From assembly GCF_028009165.1 (NCBI RefSeq), contig NC_079244.1, positions 1,426,001 to 1,490,000 of the forward strand: a stretch of 64,000 nt of DNA, written 5' to 3'. Numbering within the stretch: the stretch's first letter is position 1; each line of letters starts with the position of its first letter. The stretch comes from Akanthomyces muscarius (lineage: Eukaryota > Ascomycota > Sordariomycetes > Hypocreales > Cordycipitaceae). A program made the position numbers and the translations under genes. Below the pieces are notes generated by a model, which was not told the origin of the DNA, did no database searches, and worked only from the letters and a program-made list of their open reading frames with translations. Of the stretch, positions 11,502 to 24,453 are shown piece by piece.

Positions 11502-13855
11502 GTTGGCTGAGATGCCGGTCGCACGCGGGCGGACGAGACGAGCAGCGAGGGGACAATCCTGGGCGTCGGGGGTAAGAGCAGTGAAAATGTGATGGCTGCT
11601 GAGACGGGATACGTATGCAGTCGCGCGCAGGAACGTGTGTGGGCAGGAGGCTGTGTCTGGAGCGCTGCGGAACAGTCGTGAGGCGGCGACGGCAGCTCGT
11701 ATCTGCTACAGCTGACGGGGCGGGTTTGCTTTTGCGAAGCAAAATCGTATTTGGGTATCCTGGGTCGGCTGAGTAGAAAGGCAAAGGAAGAAGAAAAAGA
11801 GTATCTGTACAAAAGAGATGATCTACTGGGTATGGTGGTAGTAGCAAGTCTCGGGGAGGATGAAGCATAGAGCCTGAAACAGAAGAGAGCCGGCCGTCGG
11901 GGGCGGGGGGGAGGAGGCGGGATACGCCAGGCGGAGAGCGAGCAGGCGATGGTTGGAACTTGGCAGTGGTTGGTAAAAAGCAAGGGACCAGGCAGTGGCG
12001 GTGGAGGGGGGACCCTGAGGCATTCACTGTTGCCCAAGATGGCAACCTCGAAGCCGATGTGCGACCGGGGTCATGTCGGGACTGATTGGTGGAGGAGAGA
12101 CTCTATTCTCTACGATAATTCAAAGTTACAAGGGAAAAATGTACGCGTTCCAGATATTTAGTGGTGGGATGCGGAGAGAACAGAGTCGCGCTGCATGCAC
12201 TGTCAGTCTGCCACTGAGCGCGCTCTTTCCAGATGCCACGGGTGGGGAAGCGTTGTGGCTGTAACGGCTATTTACAGCGGCTGGCTGTAGTGGCTGCAGT
12301 GGTTAGGAGTAGTTTACCCTGGAGCAAAATATCGACGCCAAGGTATCAAACTCTCGCGTGATCCCGTCTGTAAAGTATAAAAAAATGGTTGTCTAGAATC
12401 ATGAGGTATTTCTGGAGCTCTGCGTACCTTGCCCCTTGCACCCTTGATTCTCTTCTTGTAGAACAAGTCTGGTGTTGTTGTCATTATGTTCCGCCGACCA
12501 ACTACCGAATCCACTCAGGATGCTAAGGCACAGAAAGTCGTACTCAGTTTTGGAGCAGTCAGGTAGCAAACATAGGCCGGACCACCCGAGCTCAGCTCAT
12601 GCGCACTCAAGATGGCTGCAGTGCTTCTGCATAATGTCTCTCTCCGTTCCGATGGCGCTGCTCAGTGGCATAGCGGGCCTGGGACTGATGGCAGGCCGCA
12701 TCGCACTAGCTCTGGAGGTTGGCTGCTGATCTGCAAGATGGCGTTCGGATTGGCAGAGGCCGACAGAACGGGCTCTCAGTAGTTGTGCTCTGTTTCTCCA
12801 ACCAAGCAAAAGCCCACGTCGGTATTTCCTCCGCAGGCTGCATGTCTCTCTAGACTGGTAATGCTACACATCTTTTGACCATGGCCCGGTAGCCACTGCT
12901 GGCCTCAGTCCGCTAGAACGACCAGACTACTGGTACCAGTAGATCCCGGCGCATCGTTCCGTACTGAGAAAGGGCCACCGCCTGCGAAACTGCACTGGTA
13001 GGGGTTTGGCATTGCCCGCAAGCTCATTTGCCAGCGGCGCAGAGCTGTCAAGGGACGCAAGGACGCTAGCCTCTAGACAGTTAACTGCTGGGCCAAGGTC
13101 CCGCAACTGACGTAGGACGCTTCCGAGGTCCAGTCAACAGTACATGCAACAGCGACGACATGCACTGATCAGCCCACGCACTGAGTACGCCCTTCATGCT
13201 TCTTGTCGCTGGAAGGGCATCCCGCAGCACTATTACAGGGGCCAAGCAACTGACTTGCAGCAAAGTGCGCTAATATCAGGCATTCAAGCTCCATTGTTTC
13301 CACACGACAGCCAACGTGCTGGCTCTGGCGACTGGCCCGCTGGCTCAGTGACCCTCAGTGGGCTGTTTCAGTGGTCTTTGCCGACTCTCAGCGATGCCAG
13401 CGGCCTTCCAGCGGCCCTTCCGGCCCTCTTCAGTGGCACGAGTGGCTCCCCTGGGCCGGTGGAGCCGCCTGTCGCAGCGATGCCGATAAGTTTTCTCGGA
13501 CAAGAGAAAAATTAGGATTTTATTAGGCGCATGGCAGTACGTCCGAACCTCGCAGATCTGACTCACGGTAGATGGCCTTTGTAGCTTAATATTTCCCTTC
13601 TCTCTTCTTTATATCTGCGTTCTTGGCACATCCTGCAAGCTTCAACGTTTTCGCTTCTGTACACCCTCTCCTTGTACCCCTGTCAAACAATTGCTCTTTT
13701 GCATAATTGGGCTCGGAATCTGCATCGCGCCAATCTGCACCACGCCGATTACGGATAGCACCCTCGAAATAAATCTACCGACCTGACAGTACCTCGATTG
13801 CGATATAAAGCCACCCCTCTGCACAACCAGCTTTCAAGAAAGAAGCTCAGAAAAT
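11502..13855. other. Long divergent intergenic region (no gene seen)
   Basis: About 2.35 kb between two divergent starts. Several frames (such as minus-strand 11434..12045) are proline/serine-rich readings of a pyrimidine-rich leader rather than proteins. The middle (12.5–13.5 kb) is compositionally flat, with repeated short CTGG/CAGTGG words. It most likely holds long 5' UTRs with upstream ATGs and the two promoters. Confidence 0.5.
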
Positions 13856-15185
<1,330 letters not shown>

Positions 15186-15457
15186 AAAGTTGACATTTGA
15201 GAAACGTTATGCATGGACAATTTGAAACAGGATGGAGAACTGGCGCCTAAAAGTGATATCAGCAGCGAAAGAGGGGCAAGATGTGACGTAACAAAGTTTG
15301 GACCATCTGCGAGATGGAGTTATTCACGAAGCCTGCTACAGCGTATCTGTAGTCATGAATACCTTATTATTTGGTTTACATATCTTCGTGCAGCAATGCA
15401 TGACACCCCTAAAACGCCATTACCCGCAAACTGTATTTATATATGCATAATTTTCCA
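15186..15457. other. Short convergent intergenic region
   Basis: 3' UTRs of DAHP synthase (+) and a minus-strand gene; no gene seen. Confidence 0.4.
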
Positions 15458-15990
15458 TCACCGGCCTGGAGCAACAGGAGCGTAGCCCATATCTTGACGA
15501 CCAATCCCACGACCCTGCCGCCACTCAGAGAAGCGCTTGAATGCTGCCCAGCCAAGCAGCCCGAGGGTCCCAAGGATAAAACCCCAAACAATAATCTTGT
15601 CCTTGTTACTGTCGCGCTGGAAACACTGTGTGAACACGTCGTCCTCGGTCGCATCCTTGCAAAAGGGAATACCCTGCTGTAGGCAAAAGGCCTTGGTGCA
15701 CTCGGAGCATGATGTCGAGGCTGATCGCGGCGCCACGGCTGGAGCTTCGCTCGAAGAAGTGTCTATCGTATCGAAGAAGGGCAGCGACCGTTTTGACTGG
15801 TGCTCTGGCCCCAGAGGGATGATAGTGCTGTTCTTGAAGCATGTGCATTTGCAAAAGGTCGGCGCAGCTGAGCTCAGGATGTTAGAGAGATGGCTCTTGA
15901 CAATGGCAGGCGTGCGTTCCACCTACAGGATGCGGCAGCTAGAGACATGAGCGCTGCAAGTAGCAGCGCAAGGATATATATTCGCGCCAT
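15458..15990 (-). CDS. Cys-rich single-pass membrane protein with signal peptide (unknown function)
   Basis: Exons 15927..15990 and 15458..15867 on the minus strand encode 157 aa. The first exon is a textbook signal peptide (MARIYILALLLAALMSLAAA), spliced through a 59-nt intron with a CTCTAAC branch site. The luminal part has two cysteine groups, FCKCTCFKNSTIIPL and CSECTKAFCLQQGIPFCK, then VFTQCFQRDS. One membrane segment (IIVWGFILGTLGLLGWAAF) leads to a short basic tail. The topology suggests a type I protein of the secretory pathway with disulfides or metal binding. It looks like a conserved fungal protein family, but I cannot name one and give no function. Confidence 0.78.
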
Positions 15991-16226
15991 ATTTCTGTAG
16001 AATGATGGGAATGTGCTTTGGCAGATGGCGCATTCAAGACAATGCCTTGTAGGGGCCGGGCGGCGTGCTTGCGCTGTGGGGCACCACTACGGTGCATGCC
16101 GACATCTGGTTGGTTCAATTGACCCCTACGCCAAAAAAGTTGTCCCAGCGCTCGCGGGTCTCAGGAGCCGTTGCTTCATCCAACTCTGCTTTCTATCTAG
16201 GAAAAAGACATAACACAAGTGCCAGC

Positions 16227-17467
16227 ATGAATCTGGCCATGCCTCGGATATCGTGGGTCAAGGGCATGCAGTCCCTGCACCGCGCGAGCTCAGCAGCCTC
16301 GCGCAGGACCGCCGCCAGCGCCTTTGCCGCTCGCCACATCTCGACCACGCCCACACGGAGCAGCACCAAGAACACCGAGTGGGTGCGCAGCAAACTCTGG
16401 AAGGATGGCGATGCCCCCGGCGCCGCCGACCCGTACACGCAGCGCCCCGAAGACGTGCCGGAAGACTCTGCCGTCACGCGGCTGCCGCGCGAAGCCCTCG
16501 AGGGCACCGATCCCGCCGACAAGCGACCCTTGGCCGTGCGCCGCTCGAGACTGCCATTCCCGGCTACGCGAAACGAAGCCGCGACACCAAAGGAAGTGGG
16601 TGCCACTGATGCTGCGTACGAGCCGGCCACATCGCTGGAGGATCTCACGGAGATGGGCACTCTGAGTGACTGGTGGGACCAGCCCGGGCACTGGAGCGAG
16701 CTGGATCAATTCAAGGCCTTTGCCAGCACGGAAAAAGTCACGGACAAGGCTACTATTGAGGTGTACTATCGAAGAGCGCTCGTGGAAGTCCTTGCTCTGC
16801 AGAAGACGGGCGCGCTGGGAGAATGGGCCACGCAGAAGTGGGCAGAAGGTTCGCGTGCTGACCTGGACGCTGCGCTCGCCGCGGAGATTGTGACCCAAGA
16901 CGGTGGTGCCGTGCTCAAGGGTGAAGCGGCCGCTATCGCCAGCAGCCTCAAGCAGACGACCGAAGCTGAGACAGAAGTCACGCGGCCAGAGAGAATTTCC
17001 AGTGAAGAGGCTGCTGAGATGATCAAGGCGTGGGATCCCTCATGGAAGGAGATTGCCGTCAATGATCAGATGAAGTTTGCCGTACGTGTCATAGACTCCT
17101 GCTTTCGCGCTGACAATGCCATGCTAACTTTGCACAACAGCTTCGCAAGCGGCTATACCAACTCACCGGCAACCTGATTCCCGACGCCAAGCTCGGCGCC
17201 GCCGCCACCGTCGGGCACCTCCTGACCCTGACGGCTAAGCAACCCAAGGCGAAGCGCCTGGCCGAGATTCTGCAAAAGACGGAGGAGCTCGTGCAGCTGG
17301 CCAATGTCAAGGTGCATGACCGCAGAGTCAGCTCCATTGACAGGGAGGTGGCTGTCGGCCGCTGGAAGCTGATTGAGGAGGAGCTAACCAAGAGAGAACT
17401 GCCGCTCACCGGCACGACGGATGTGCCGAAGAACAGAGAGATGCAACACCTTCTTGGGAAAGTATAA
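16227..17467 (+). CDS. Mitochondrial large ribosomal subunit protein mL50
   Basis: Exons 16227..17081 and 17141..17467 (GTACGT donor, phase 0) encode 393 aa. The first ~35 residues are basic and Ser/Ala-rich (WVKGMQSLHRASSAASRR), a mitochondrial targeting peptide. The conserved part is C-terminal: FALRKRLYQLTGNLIPDAKL, TVGHLLTLTAKQPKAKRLAE, VKVHDRRVSSIDREVAVGRW and ELPLTG, matching fungal mL50 (yeast Mrpl13 family). The acidic, Ala-rich middle section is longer than in animals but usual for fungal homologues. An upstream in-frame extension begins before the basic leader, but the ATG at 16227 gives the best presequence. Divergent from the Cys-rich membrane protein, with 236 nt between starts. 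Confidence 0.85.
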
Positions 17468-17922
17468 AATAAAGAGACAGGGAGACAGAGGGAGAGAGGA
17501 CTGTAAGCTGGAGAGCATGCAGGAAAAGCATGCTGTGTATAATGTACAATAAACTTATAGTTGTCAAAGCTACAATGTGGAATTGCTTTTTGAACGAGTG
17601 CGAGATGGCTTAAAGTGGCAGTTCTGGTTATCGCCATGTGAAATGTACCATGGCTAGCCAAATGTTAGTTGGACGAAAACACCTACGCAACGGAGTTACC
17701 TGAGATTTTAAGCCACACATCAGCTAGGACGAGCGGGTATTACGATGAGGCTTGACTTCTTCCACTGATACTATTGTATTTTCATAACTACAAACGGAGA
17801 GAGCAACGGCACAGTTGCGCAGGTCACTCGGATGGGAAACTTTGACTTTTTGCTATATGTGGTCATATAATCTGAGAAAATGTGTACTATTCGACATCGT
17901 TATTCATCCTTTCACCGCAGTC
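17468..17922. other. Convergent intergenic region
   Basis: 455 nt between stops of mL50 (+) and the dioxygenase (−). Apparently 3' UTR sequence; no gene seen. Confidence 0.5.
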
Positions 17923-19076
17923 CTACGCGCAAGCGTTGGCCGGCTTGGTAGGCCGGGGGTGGTAGGTGGTGATGGGGTCCACGACCTTGTCCTCGGTCCC
18001 GTTGACGCCCAGGTTCAGCCATGCGAGCAGGCCGTCCTCGAGCTTGTCGCCGACGAGCTGATACTGGAGGTACGGGTAGCCGCCGGCCTCAAGATCGCCC
18101 TGCAGGAACTCGTCCTCGGCGTTGGACGTGACGGGCTGGTGGTTGGTGTTGTACGGGGCCAGCTGCTCGACGCGGTCGACGAGGTCTTGGTCAAAGTACA
18201 TCTGGCCGACGTGCGAGGCGCGCTCGTCGATGATGGTGTTGTTGGGTAGCGGGGTGGCGTGCGGGTGCGTCAGGACGTGGATGTGCAGGGTGCGGCCCTC
18301 GTAGTGGCCGGGGAAGATGGTCTCAAAGTGCACGGCGCCGTCCGTGTCCGTCTTCTGGATGCCGCGCAGCCAGGTCAGGCCCCAGGTCTCCTCCCAGGTG
18401 TCGTTTCTGTTCTCGAAGCCCTCTTGGACGACGCCGCCGTAGACGCCAGTGGCATTGGCCTCTGCATGAGAGGAAAGAAAAACAGGGTTAGAGTGGGCTT
18501 GGAGAAGATGCAAGTGGTTTCAAGGGAGCAGAGAGAGACTTACGCCACACGTCAACCCAAGAGTCAACAAGGGGCTGGCAAGTGTTGACATCGATGAAGG
18601 AAATATCCAGATGAACCGGCACACCGGTCTGGTCCTCTGTAATGTCTGAGCGGATAGACTCGCCGGCAACATCTGCATGTACTTGCATTAGCAGGCAACT
18701 TGGATAGGACGAGGGAACGGCACGTACAGTAAGGACCGAGAATCTCCTCAGGAGACAGGACACACGAGGAGTTGCTCTTGAATTCGGCCGCCTGGCTCAC
18801 CTCGGCGTTGTAGCTGCGACCCTCATGATGCTGGTCACGGGCGACGAGGCCGCGCTTCTCCCTGATGCCGTGAATCCTGCTGTGACGGCGCTGGATGGAT
18901 CGCTTCGTGACGCCCAGAGCATCCAGCTTGCCAGCGCAATGATCCAGGTTCGCGACGTTGTTCTTGAGAAACTCGCGACGCTTCATCGCTTCCGCGTGGT
19001 GGTCTTCGCCCGGGTGGCTGGCCACCAACGGGACAGAAGCGAGGCCAAGGGCCACCGTGAGGATGTTCGTATACAT
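17923..19076 (-). CDS. Secreted intradiol ring-cleavage dioxygenase
   Basis: Exons 18728..19076, 18544..18672 and 17923..18461 (minus strand, introns of 55 and 82 nt) encode 338 aa. A signal peptide (MYTNILTVALGLASVPLVAS) precedes a His-rich region and a long linker. The catalytic domain starts at SPEEILGPYYVAGESIRSD, a sequence restored exactly by the first splice, followed by VPVHLDISFIDVNTCQP, VDVWQANATGVYGG across the second splice, FPGHYEGRTLHIHVLTH with the Tyr and His-x-His iron ligands, and HVGQMYFDQDLV. This is the secreted catechol-type Fe(III) intradiol family of fungi, likely opening catecholic rings from lignin, tannin or host phenolics outside the cell. The exact substrate is not predictable. 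Confidence 0.93.
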
Positions 19077-19188
19077 GGTTCGGAGTGGCAGTGAACAAGA
19101 CAAGGATCCCGAGATATCTGAGAGGCTGCTAAAGATCTTGTAGCTGCTTGGACCTTCTCTGTGTGGTACAGCAGGAGGTGGCCATAGC

Positions 19189-19195
19189 TTATATA
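19189..19195 (-). promoter_or_regulatory. Candidate TATA box of the dioxygenase
   Basis: TATATAA on the minus strand, about 113 nt upstream of the start codon, within an otherwise GC-balanced leader. Confidence 0.5.
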
Positions 19196-21759
19196 CTGAA
19201 GTTGGCTGCGGCCCTTGCCAATGCCATCGTTACTCGAACTAGTCGAAAACAAGCAGGTCTTACAAGACTTCCTTGGCGACTCGTCTGACTCGCAGGGCTA
19301 CGGTAGCATCGAAACAATTTGTTGTCTCTAGCGGCGTTTTCAAGATTTGTTGTCGATGCGACGCAGAGGCTGAGCGGTTGAGTTTCGGCAGTCTACGTGG
19401 GCGTAGTCTTCAATGGGGGCACCAGTATCCGTGCAGAGCAGATATCCACCACCCAGACAGCAACTATAACCGGAAGCTTGAAATAAGTAGCCGTGAGTGT
19501 CCCGTGGGCCAATGATAGCGGACTTAATCTAATCATGTCGCGGTCATCCCACATCGGCGTTCTTGGAAGTTACGACCGACTTGCACATCTTGTCTGTAGA
19601 CGGCGCACAAGCGGGGAAGCCCATGCAGGAAACCAGGCCAACAGATGCACGCATTGGTAATTCAGGATCTGAGCATTTTTAACTTGTCCACAAAGGTTCC
19701 ATTTCGCATGAATTCAAACAGAGAACTTTTGTTCGGCATTCGCTCAGCCATTGTGATCTACCCGTTGGGACTAACAGGGTCCCCCCGGTACAACCATGAC
19801 TAGCCAAAGGTCGATTGAGTTATTCTGACGCTCATCCCCAGCCAAATCCTCTCAAAAGAAGGCGGAGGTCGCCGACTGCACGGGAGTACTGTACAATTCA
19901 GGTACCTGATTCATCTTAGGGGGAGTTGCAATTCCGTTTTGACGTGGCTTACGTTCCCCCAGCCACTACAAGCGTCTCTAGCTGGCGCCTTGGCATGCAG
20001 CTTGATGGATAGTCAAAATAAACCCAATGTAACGCTAAAAGGCCGCTGACTTATCCAAGCAAACATGTCTCCAAATTCATACGTGTTATTGGAAGCACTG
20101 CGCGGAAAATGCGGAAATACACTACCGCCCGCTCCATTTTATGCTCCAGCAGGTTATTGGCAAACTTGAGTCTACAAAGCTTCTACGGAGTCTTGGAAGC
20201 TTGTGTATGGTCACACAGTTATGAGTCAATTTTTCATTACACCTCACGGGCAGTGAAGAAAGTAACTGTTGGAAGGAGCTAGCTGCGTTCATGCATATGG
20301 CTTGAACCTGCTGCCACTTGCTAATTCGGGAACTTTTGGTCTGGTCTATGTCTATTATCAGGCGGCGCTAGTCGTCCAGGATATATTGAGTGTCCAATAG
20401 TAAATAAGCCAATGGCAATTAATCTATTTGTCTCGCATTATCTCTCAAGTACGTTGTGGCTTGCTTGCCACCCGTGAGGGTGTGAGTGTGTGCTCATGCA
20501 GGCGTAGCGCCACCAAGTTTTCGCGGGGCTTGACGAAACACGATTGGCAGATCGGAGATCCCACATGGCGTGGGGTTTTCCACTCTGTCTGCTACTCTGT
20601 AGTTCCAGAAGTTCCAGAAAAAAAAAAGGAAAAAAGACGCAATTGACAGGGAAAAAGTCTAAAGGACCAGGAGCCGCATTGTATCATCTCACGTTAATGT
20701 AATTGCTGCAGCTGCTATTGCCAATAGTTTGTACATTCACGACGGAAAAGGCATTCCGTCAGGGGCAGAACTCTAAGTGCCGCCCCCAAAAGCCGACACC
20801 TCTAGCTAGTGCACAATGAGGCAAAGGGGAAACTAGCTTGCGTGTCAAGTCACGTCACGGGGCTTTGGGAGCAGTGGGTAGTGCATCTTGCGTGCTGCGA
20901 ATATCTTACGATCGGTATCGCCTGGCGCCGATGTACTTTGGTAAGCGAAAACGAAACGGGCAAGCTCTCTCATTTCTTTGCGCCGTGTCGGGCCATGGTA
21001 TATCGGACACAACTTTGGCGAGTCGCTTCTCCAAGCAACTACATTCTACATGACAGAAAGGAAAATGGTTTCAAGTTCAGCTTGCCAAGTCAGCCAGCTA
21101 GCGTCAACCGCGAGGCACGAGCGCGCTGCAATTATAGTTGGACGATGCATCTCAATTGCCAAGTCAACTCCGTAGAACACGCTAGATGGAAAGAACAAAA
21201 TTCCTGCGCAGGCGTTTTCATATATAACCTAACTACGCTGATTGGTCCCAAATTGCCAACCAGCTAAGCCTTTTGTCTTGGGGTCACTCTGGTTTCTAGT
21301 TTTACGCAGAAACGCGCCACCGTCAAGGTGAAGCCATGGTACGACGACTGGTGACGCAAGTTGTCTTGAAGGGGGCGTTTTGCTCCGCGAACGACCCCCC
21401 GCCCCTTTGGCATGTCTTGGACCAATCTGAGTACACTGGAACAGTTTCCGGGGTAAAAGACGGCTCCTTTTCCCTTTTTACGTTTCCCATCGTGACCTGA
21501 TCCTTAAATTAGACATACGTGTCTCACGTCGTTGTCATGTAAAACCGGTAGGTTTCCCCCCGTCCGTGGCCAGCCACGTGAAGGAATGATGGTCCTCTTG
21601 ACATTGTAACACTCGATTGTTTGACTTGTCCTCCTCCTCGGTCGCTTCAACTCTTTCCCATTGCCAAAAACACTCGCGATGCTTCAATAGCAATAGCTGG
21701 ATAACAGCGACTGTGACTTGTTCGGACACGTGCACCGCCACGACATCATCTACACGAAA
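19196..21759. other. Long divergent intergenic region (no gene seen)
   Basis: About 2.56 kb upstream of both the dioxygenase and the arylsulfotransferase-like gene. Frames on both strands are short and unlike proteins (longest 152 codons at 20809..21267). No tRNA, repeat or transposon ends were found. It could hold a non-coding RNA or regulatory region; nothing in the sequence proves either. Confidence 0.45.
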
Positions 21760-23709
21760 ATGAGACAGGTTGCCAAAATTCTACAGTTTGCCGTGCTGGT
21801 TGCTGGCACAACCGGTACATTAAAGACGGAATGCGACACCTCAAGAAGCGGGGAACGTAGCCGCGTCGCCAATCGGCTCTCAGATTCGCTCAGTCCGCAT
21901 CCATCACCACATTTCAAGACGTTTTGCGGCCCAACGCCGCCGCAGCTGGAGACGTGGCACAGCAAGCAGCCTTGCGACGATGGGCTCTTATTTGTAGCGT
22001 CGGGAGTGGCGGCCAGCGCCGCAACGGCAAACAAGAAAGCCGACGTGGAGGGGCCGGCCATTTTTCGAACAAACGGCGACCTGGTGTGGACGCAGAGCGG
22101 CTGGGGCCGGACGAGCGACTTGAAGGTACAAATGGTGGGCGACCGGAGCTACATTACATTTTGGCATTACGAAAGCAGTCGCGATGATCGCGGCGGATCA
22201 TACGTCGTTGTAAGTTGGCGAGCCGCGCTTCAGCAACATACAACGGAGCAGCTAATTCGGACGCCTTTTTGATAGCTGAACCAATCCTACGGAGTGATCA
22301 GGGAGCTAAGGCCGGTCGGCGAGGCCCCGTCCAGGCCGGTCGAGCTCAAGCTCACAGACAACGGGACGGCGATTATGATGATGCACAGGATCACGCAGGT
22401 AGACAAGCCCTTCAGAGGCCTACAGAGTGGGTGGATCAACGACGCAATCATACAGGAGGTCGATATGGCATCGAACGAGCTCATTTTCGAATGGAGGGCT
22501 TCGCAGCACTTTGACGTCGAGACGAGCCAAGCCGATATCAAGAACCAGGGCCGCACCGCCGAAACGGCGTTTGACTTTTTCCACGCGACGGGCATCGATA
22601 TCGACCACAACGGCAACTACGTCATTTCATCACAGAACATGTGCAACGCCGCAGCGCTGCACCGCACCGACGGACACATGCTCTGGGTGCTTGGCGGCGC
22701 GCTCAACTCGTTTGAGGACATTGCTACGGGGCAAACTGTTGCCATGATCTCCAGTCAGGGGATCCAGTGGCACGGCGACTCGACGCTGCTGCTACTGGAC
22801 GGCGGCTACGTGCCCCACGTCGAGGGCCAGGCGGGGCGACGGAGCAACGCGCGAATGATCCATCTCAACACGACGACCAACACGGCCGTCCTGCTGCGCA
22901 CGTACAGCACACCTGCCGCCGTGGCATCGCGCCATTCCAAGGGCGGCCTGCAGCGGCTGCGCAGCGGACACGTCTTTGTGGGTTGGGGCGACGGCGACCC
23001 GTCGGCAGTCGCGTACACGGAGTATTCACGGAGCGGCCGGCCTCTGTGCACCGCACGCTTCCGGAAGCCCTCTGCACCATTATTCGCCGGGTATACGAAG
23101 ACGAGCAGCGGCGGCAGCCGCGGGCGAGTCATTTCCAAGTACGCGTGGACAGGCACGCCGGCGGCGCAGCCCGCCATGGTGGTGCGCCCGCAGGAGAGCG
23201 CACTGTACGTGAGCTGGAACGGCGACACGCAGACGACGGCGTGGGTGCTGCGCAGCAACAACACGGAACGCGGCGACGGCAGCCTGGGGGCGCGCCGCGT
23301 GGTTGAGAAGACAGGGTTCGAGACGCGCATATTGATCCCGCGCGACGTCGGCGAGGTCATGGAGATTATCGGCGTCGATGGGGATGGCAAGGAGCTGGTG
23401 CGTTCTGAGCTGATCTGGAGCGAGGGCGCGAGCGGTACATGGTCGACGCAGCGGGTGGTGCCTGAGGAGCACCTGGCCGCCGCCCAGGACAAGGACGCAT
23501 CGCCACCGTGGCCGCTGCCGTGGCACAAGCACACGCTGTCGAGACGGCGCTGTCAGTTGATGCTGGCGCTATCCGGCGTTGGATTGATGATGTCGACCTT
23601 TTTGTGGTGTCGGTGGACTGCGAAGCAGCGGCGGAAGAAGTCGATGCAGGACGGAGGATCGTGGTGCCAGCAGCAAACGGTGCTGAGCGGGGAGAAGAGT
23701 ATGGCCTGA
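21760..23709 (+). CDS. Arylsulfotransferase-like (ASST family) secretory/membrane protein
   Basis: Exons 21760..22209 and 22276..23709 (66-nt intron, GTAAGT…GATAG) encode 627 aa. A signal peptide lies at the N-terminus (AKILQFAVLVAGTTGT). The body is the fungal arylsulfotransferase-type beta-propeller: GPAIFRTNGDLVWTQSGWG, SGWINDAIIQEVDMASNELI, FFHATGIDIDHNGNYVISSQ, MLWVLGG, GIQWHGD and GHVFVGWGD. A hydrophobic segment near the C-terminus (QLMLALSGVGLMMSTFLW) with a basic flank predicts a type I membrane anchor. Bacterial ASST moves sulfate between phenols; whether these fungal homologues keep that activity is unproven, so the name is a family label. Confidence 0.85.
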
Positions 23710-24178
23710 GCGACTTCATTTTTTGGACGCTTGATTTTCGAATGCTGTCTTTAGGCGTATGGCTTGGGCGTAGTATTTCTTGGACCGACAGAACCTAGCG
23801 ATTCTAGAATTTGATGGCATGTTTCATTCGCATTGTTGGACGCATAAAGACCGCAAGTAGCTTGGCTGGTAAATTGGCCCACAGCGCGAGATACTCATGC
23901 TGCAACCAGCGAAAACAACGCGATACGAGTGTCAGACGAGCCGAGCCAAGACACAGGATGACGGAGTGATTTTCGCGACTTGGCCAAGGCCGGTGATTCC
24001 CTGGGCCTCTGGCGGGTTCTCTTATTCGCCATGTCGCCCTGAATCCCGCGACAGCGACGGACCGAAACAGGTTAAGGTTTTCGGTGGCGTGGGCCCCAAG
24101 CGACCGCCACCGCGAAAACAGCGCAAATGCTTTCGTAAGAGCTGGATCTGCGACGCACAAAAGACGCAAAAGTTGGTG
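23710..24178. other. Intergenic region upstream of the metallothionein
   Basis: Holds the metallothionein promoter. A 162-codon minus-strand frame (23804..24292) crosses the promoter and TATA box and has no protein-like features. Nothing else is seen. Confidence 0.45.
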
Positions 24179-24186
24179 TATATAAA
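24179..24186 (+). promoter_or_regulatory. TATA box of the metallothionein gene
   Basis: TATATAAA lies 137 nt upstream of the metallothionein ATG, followed by a CT/CA-rich leader. A strong TATA fits an inducible gene. Confidence 0.6.
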
Positions 24187-24315
24187 TGGGCGTTGAGGTC
24201 CCTTGCATCTTGCCAGATCTCGGTTCATTAAGCTCAAGATACAATCTCGATTTCACATATCCTACTCTATACCACCTTTTTAAGACTACCATCTTACCAC
24301 CTCAATACCTTCAAC

Positions 24316-24453
24316 ATGAACGGCAACTGTGGATGCAATGGCTCTGCCTCGGCCTGCAACTGCGGCTCTAGCTGTATGTATTTTCCTGCCAGATCACAAT
24401 GTTCACAGAATACTGACTTGGTTTTATTAGGCACCTGCACTGGCTGCAAATAA
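24316..24453 (+). CDS. Copper-type metallothionein, 26 aa, Neurospora-like
   Basis: Exons 24316..24373 and 24431..24453 flank a 57-nt intron (GTATGT…TTATTAG). Splicing builds a Cys codon across the junction and yields 26 residues with seven cysteines in the order CxC-x6-CxC-x3-CxC-x2-C, ending in Lys. This is almost the spacing of the Neurospora crassa copper metallothionein, also about 26 residues and also 28% Cys, with the same Gly/Ser/Asn filler and no aromatic residues. The role is cytosolic binding of Cu(I), buffering and detoxifying metal. The gene is too short to be seen without splicing. A strong TATA box sits upstream. The repeated CxC arrangement makes a chance reading unlikely. Confidence 0.93.
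   Translation: MNGNCGCNGSASACNCGSSCMYFPARSQCSQNTDLVLLGTCTGCK

Noticed and set aside
11434..12045. 203-codon minus-strand frame
   Set aside because: It overlaps the first exon of the 276-aa gene out of frame and is Pro/Ser/Leu-rich because the leader is pyrimidine-rich.
22806..23534. 242-codon minus-strand frame
   Set aside because: Antisense to the second exon of the arylsulfotransferase-like gene; a shadow of its GC-rich coding sequence.
23804..24292. 162-codon minus-strand frame over the metallothionein promoter
   Set aside because: It crosses the TATA box of a well-supported gene and has no protein-like features.
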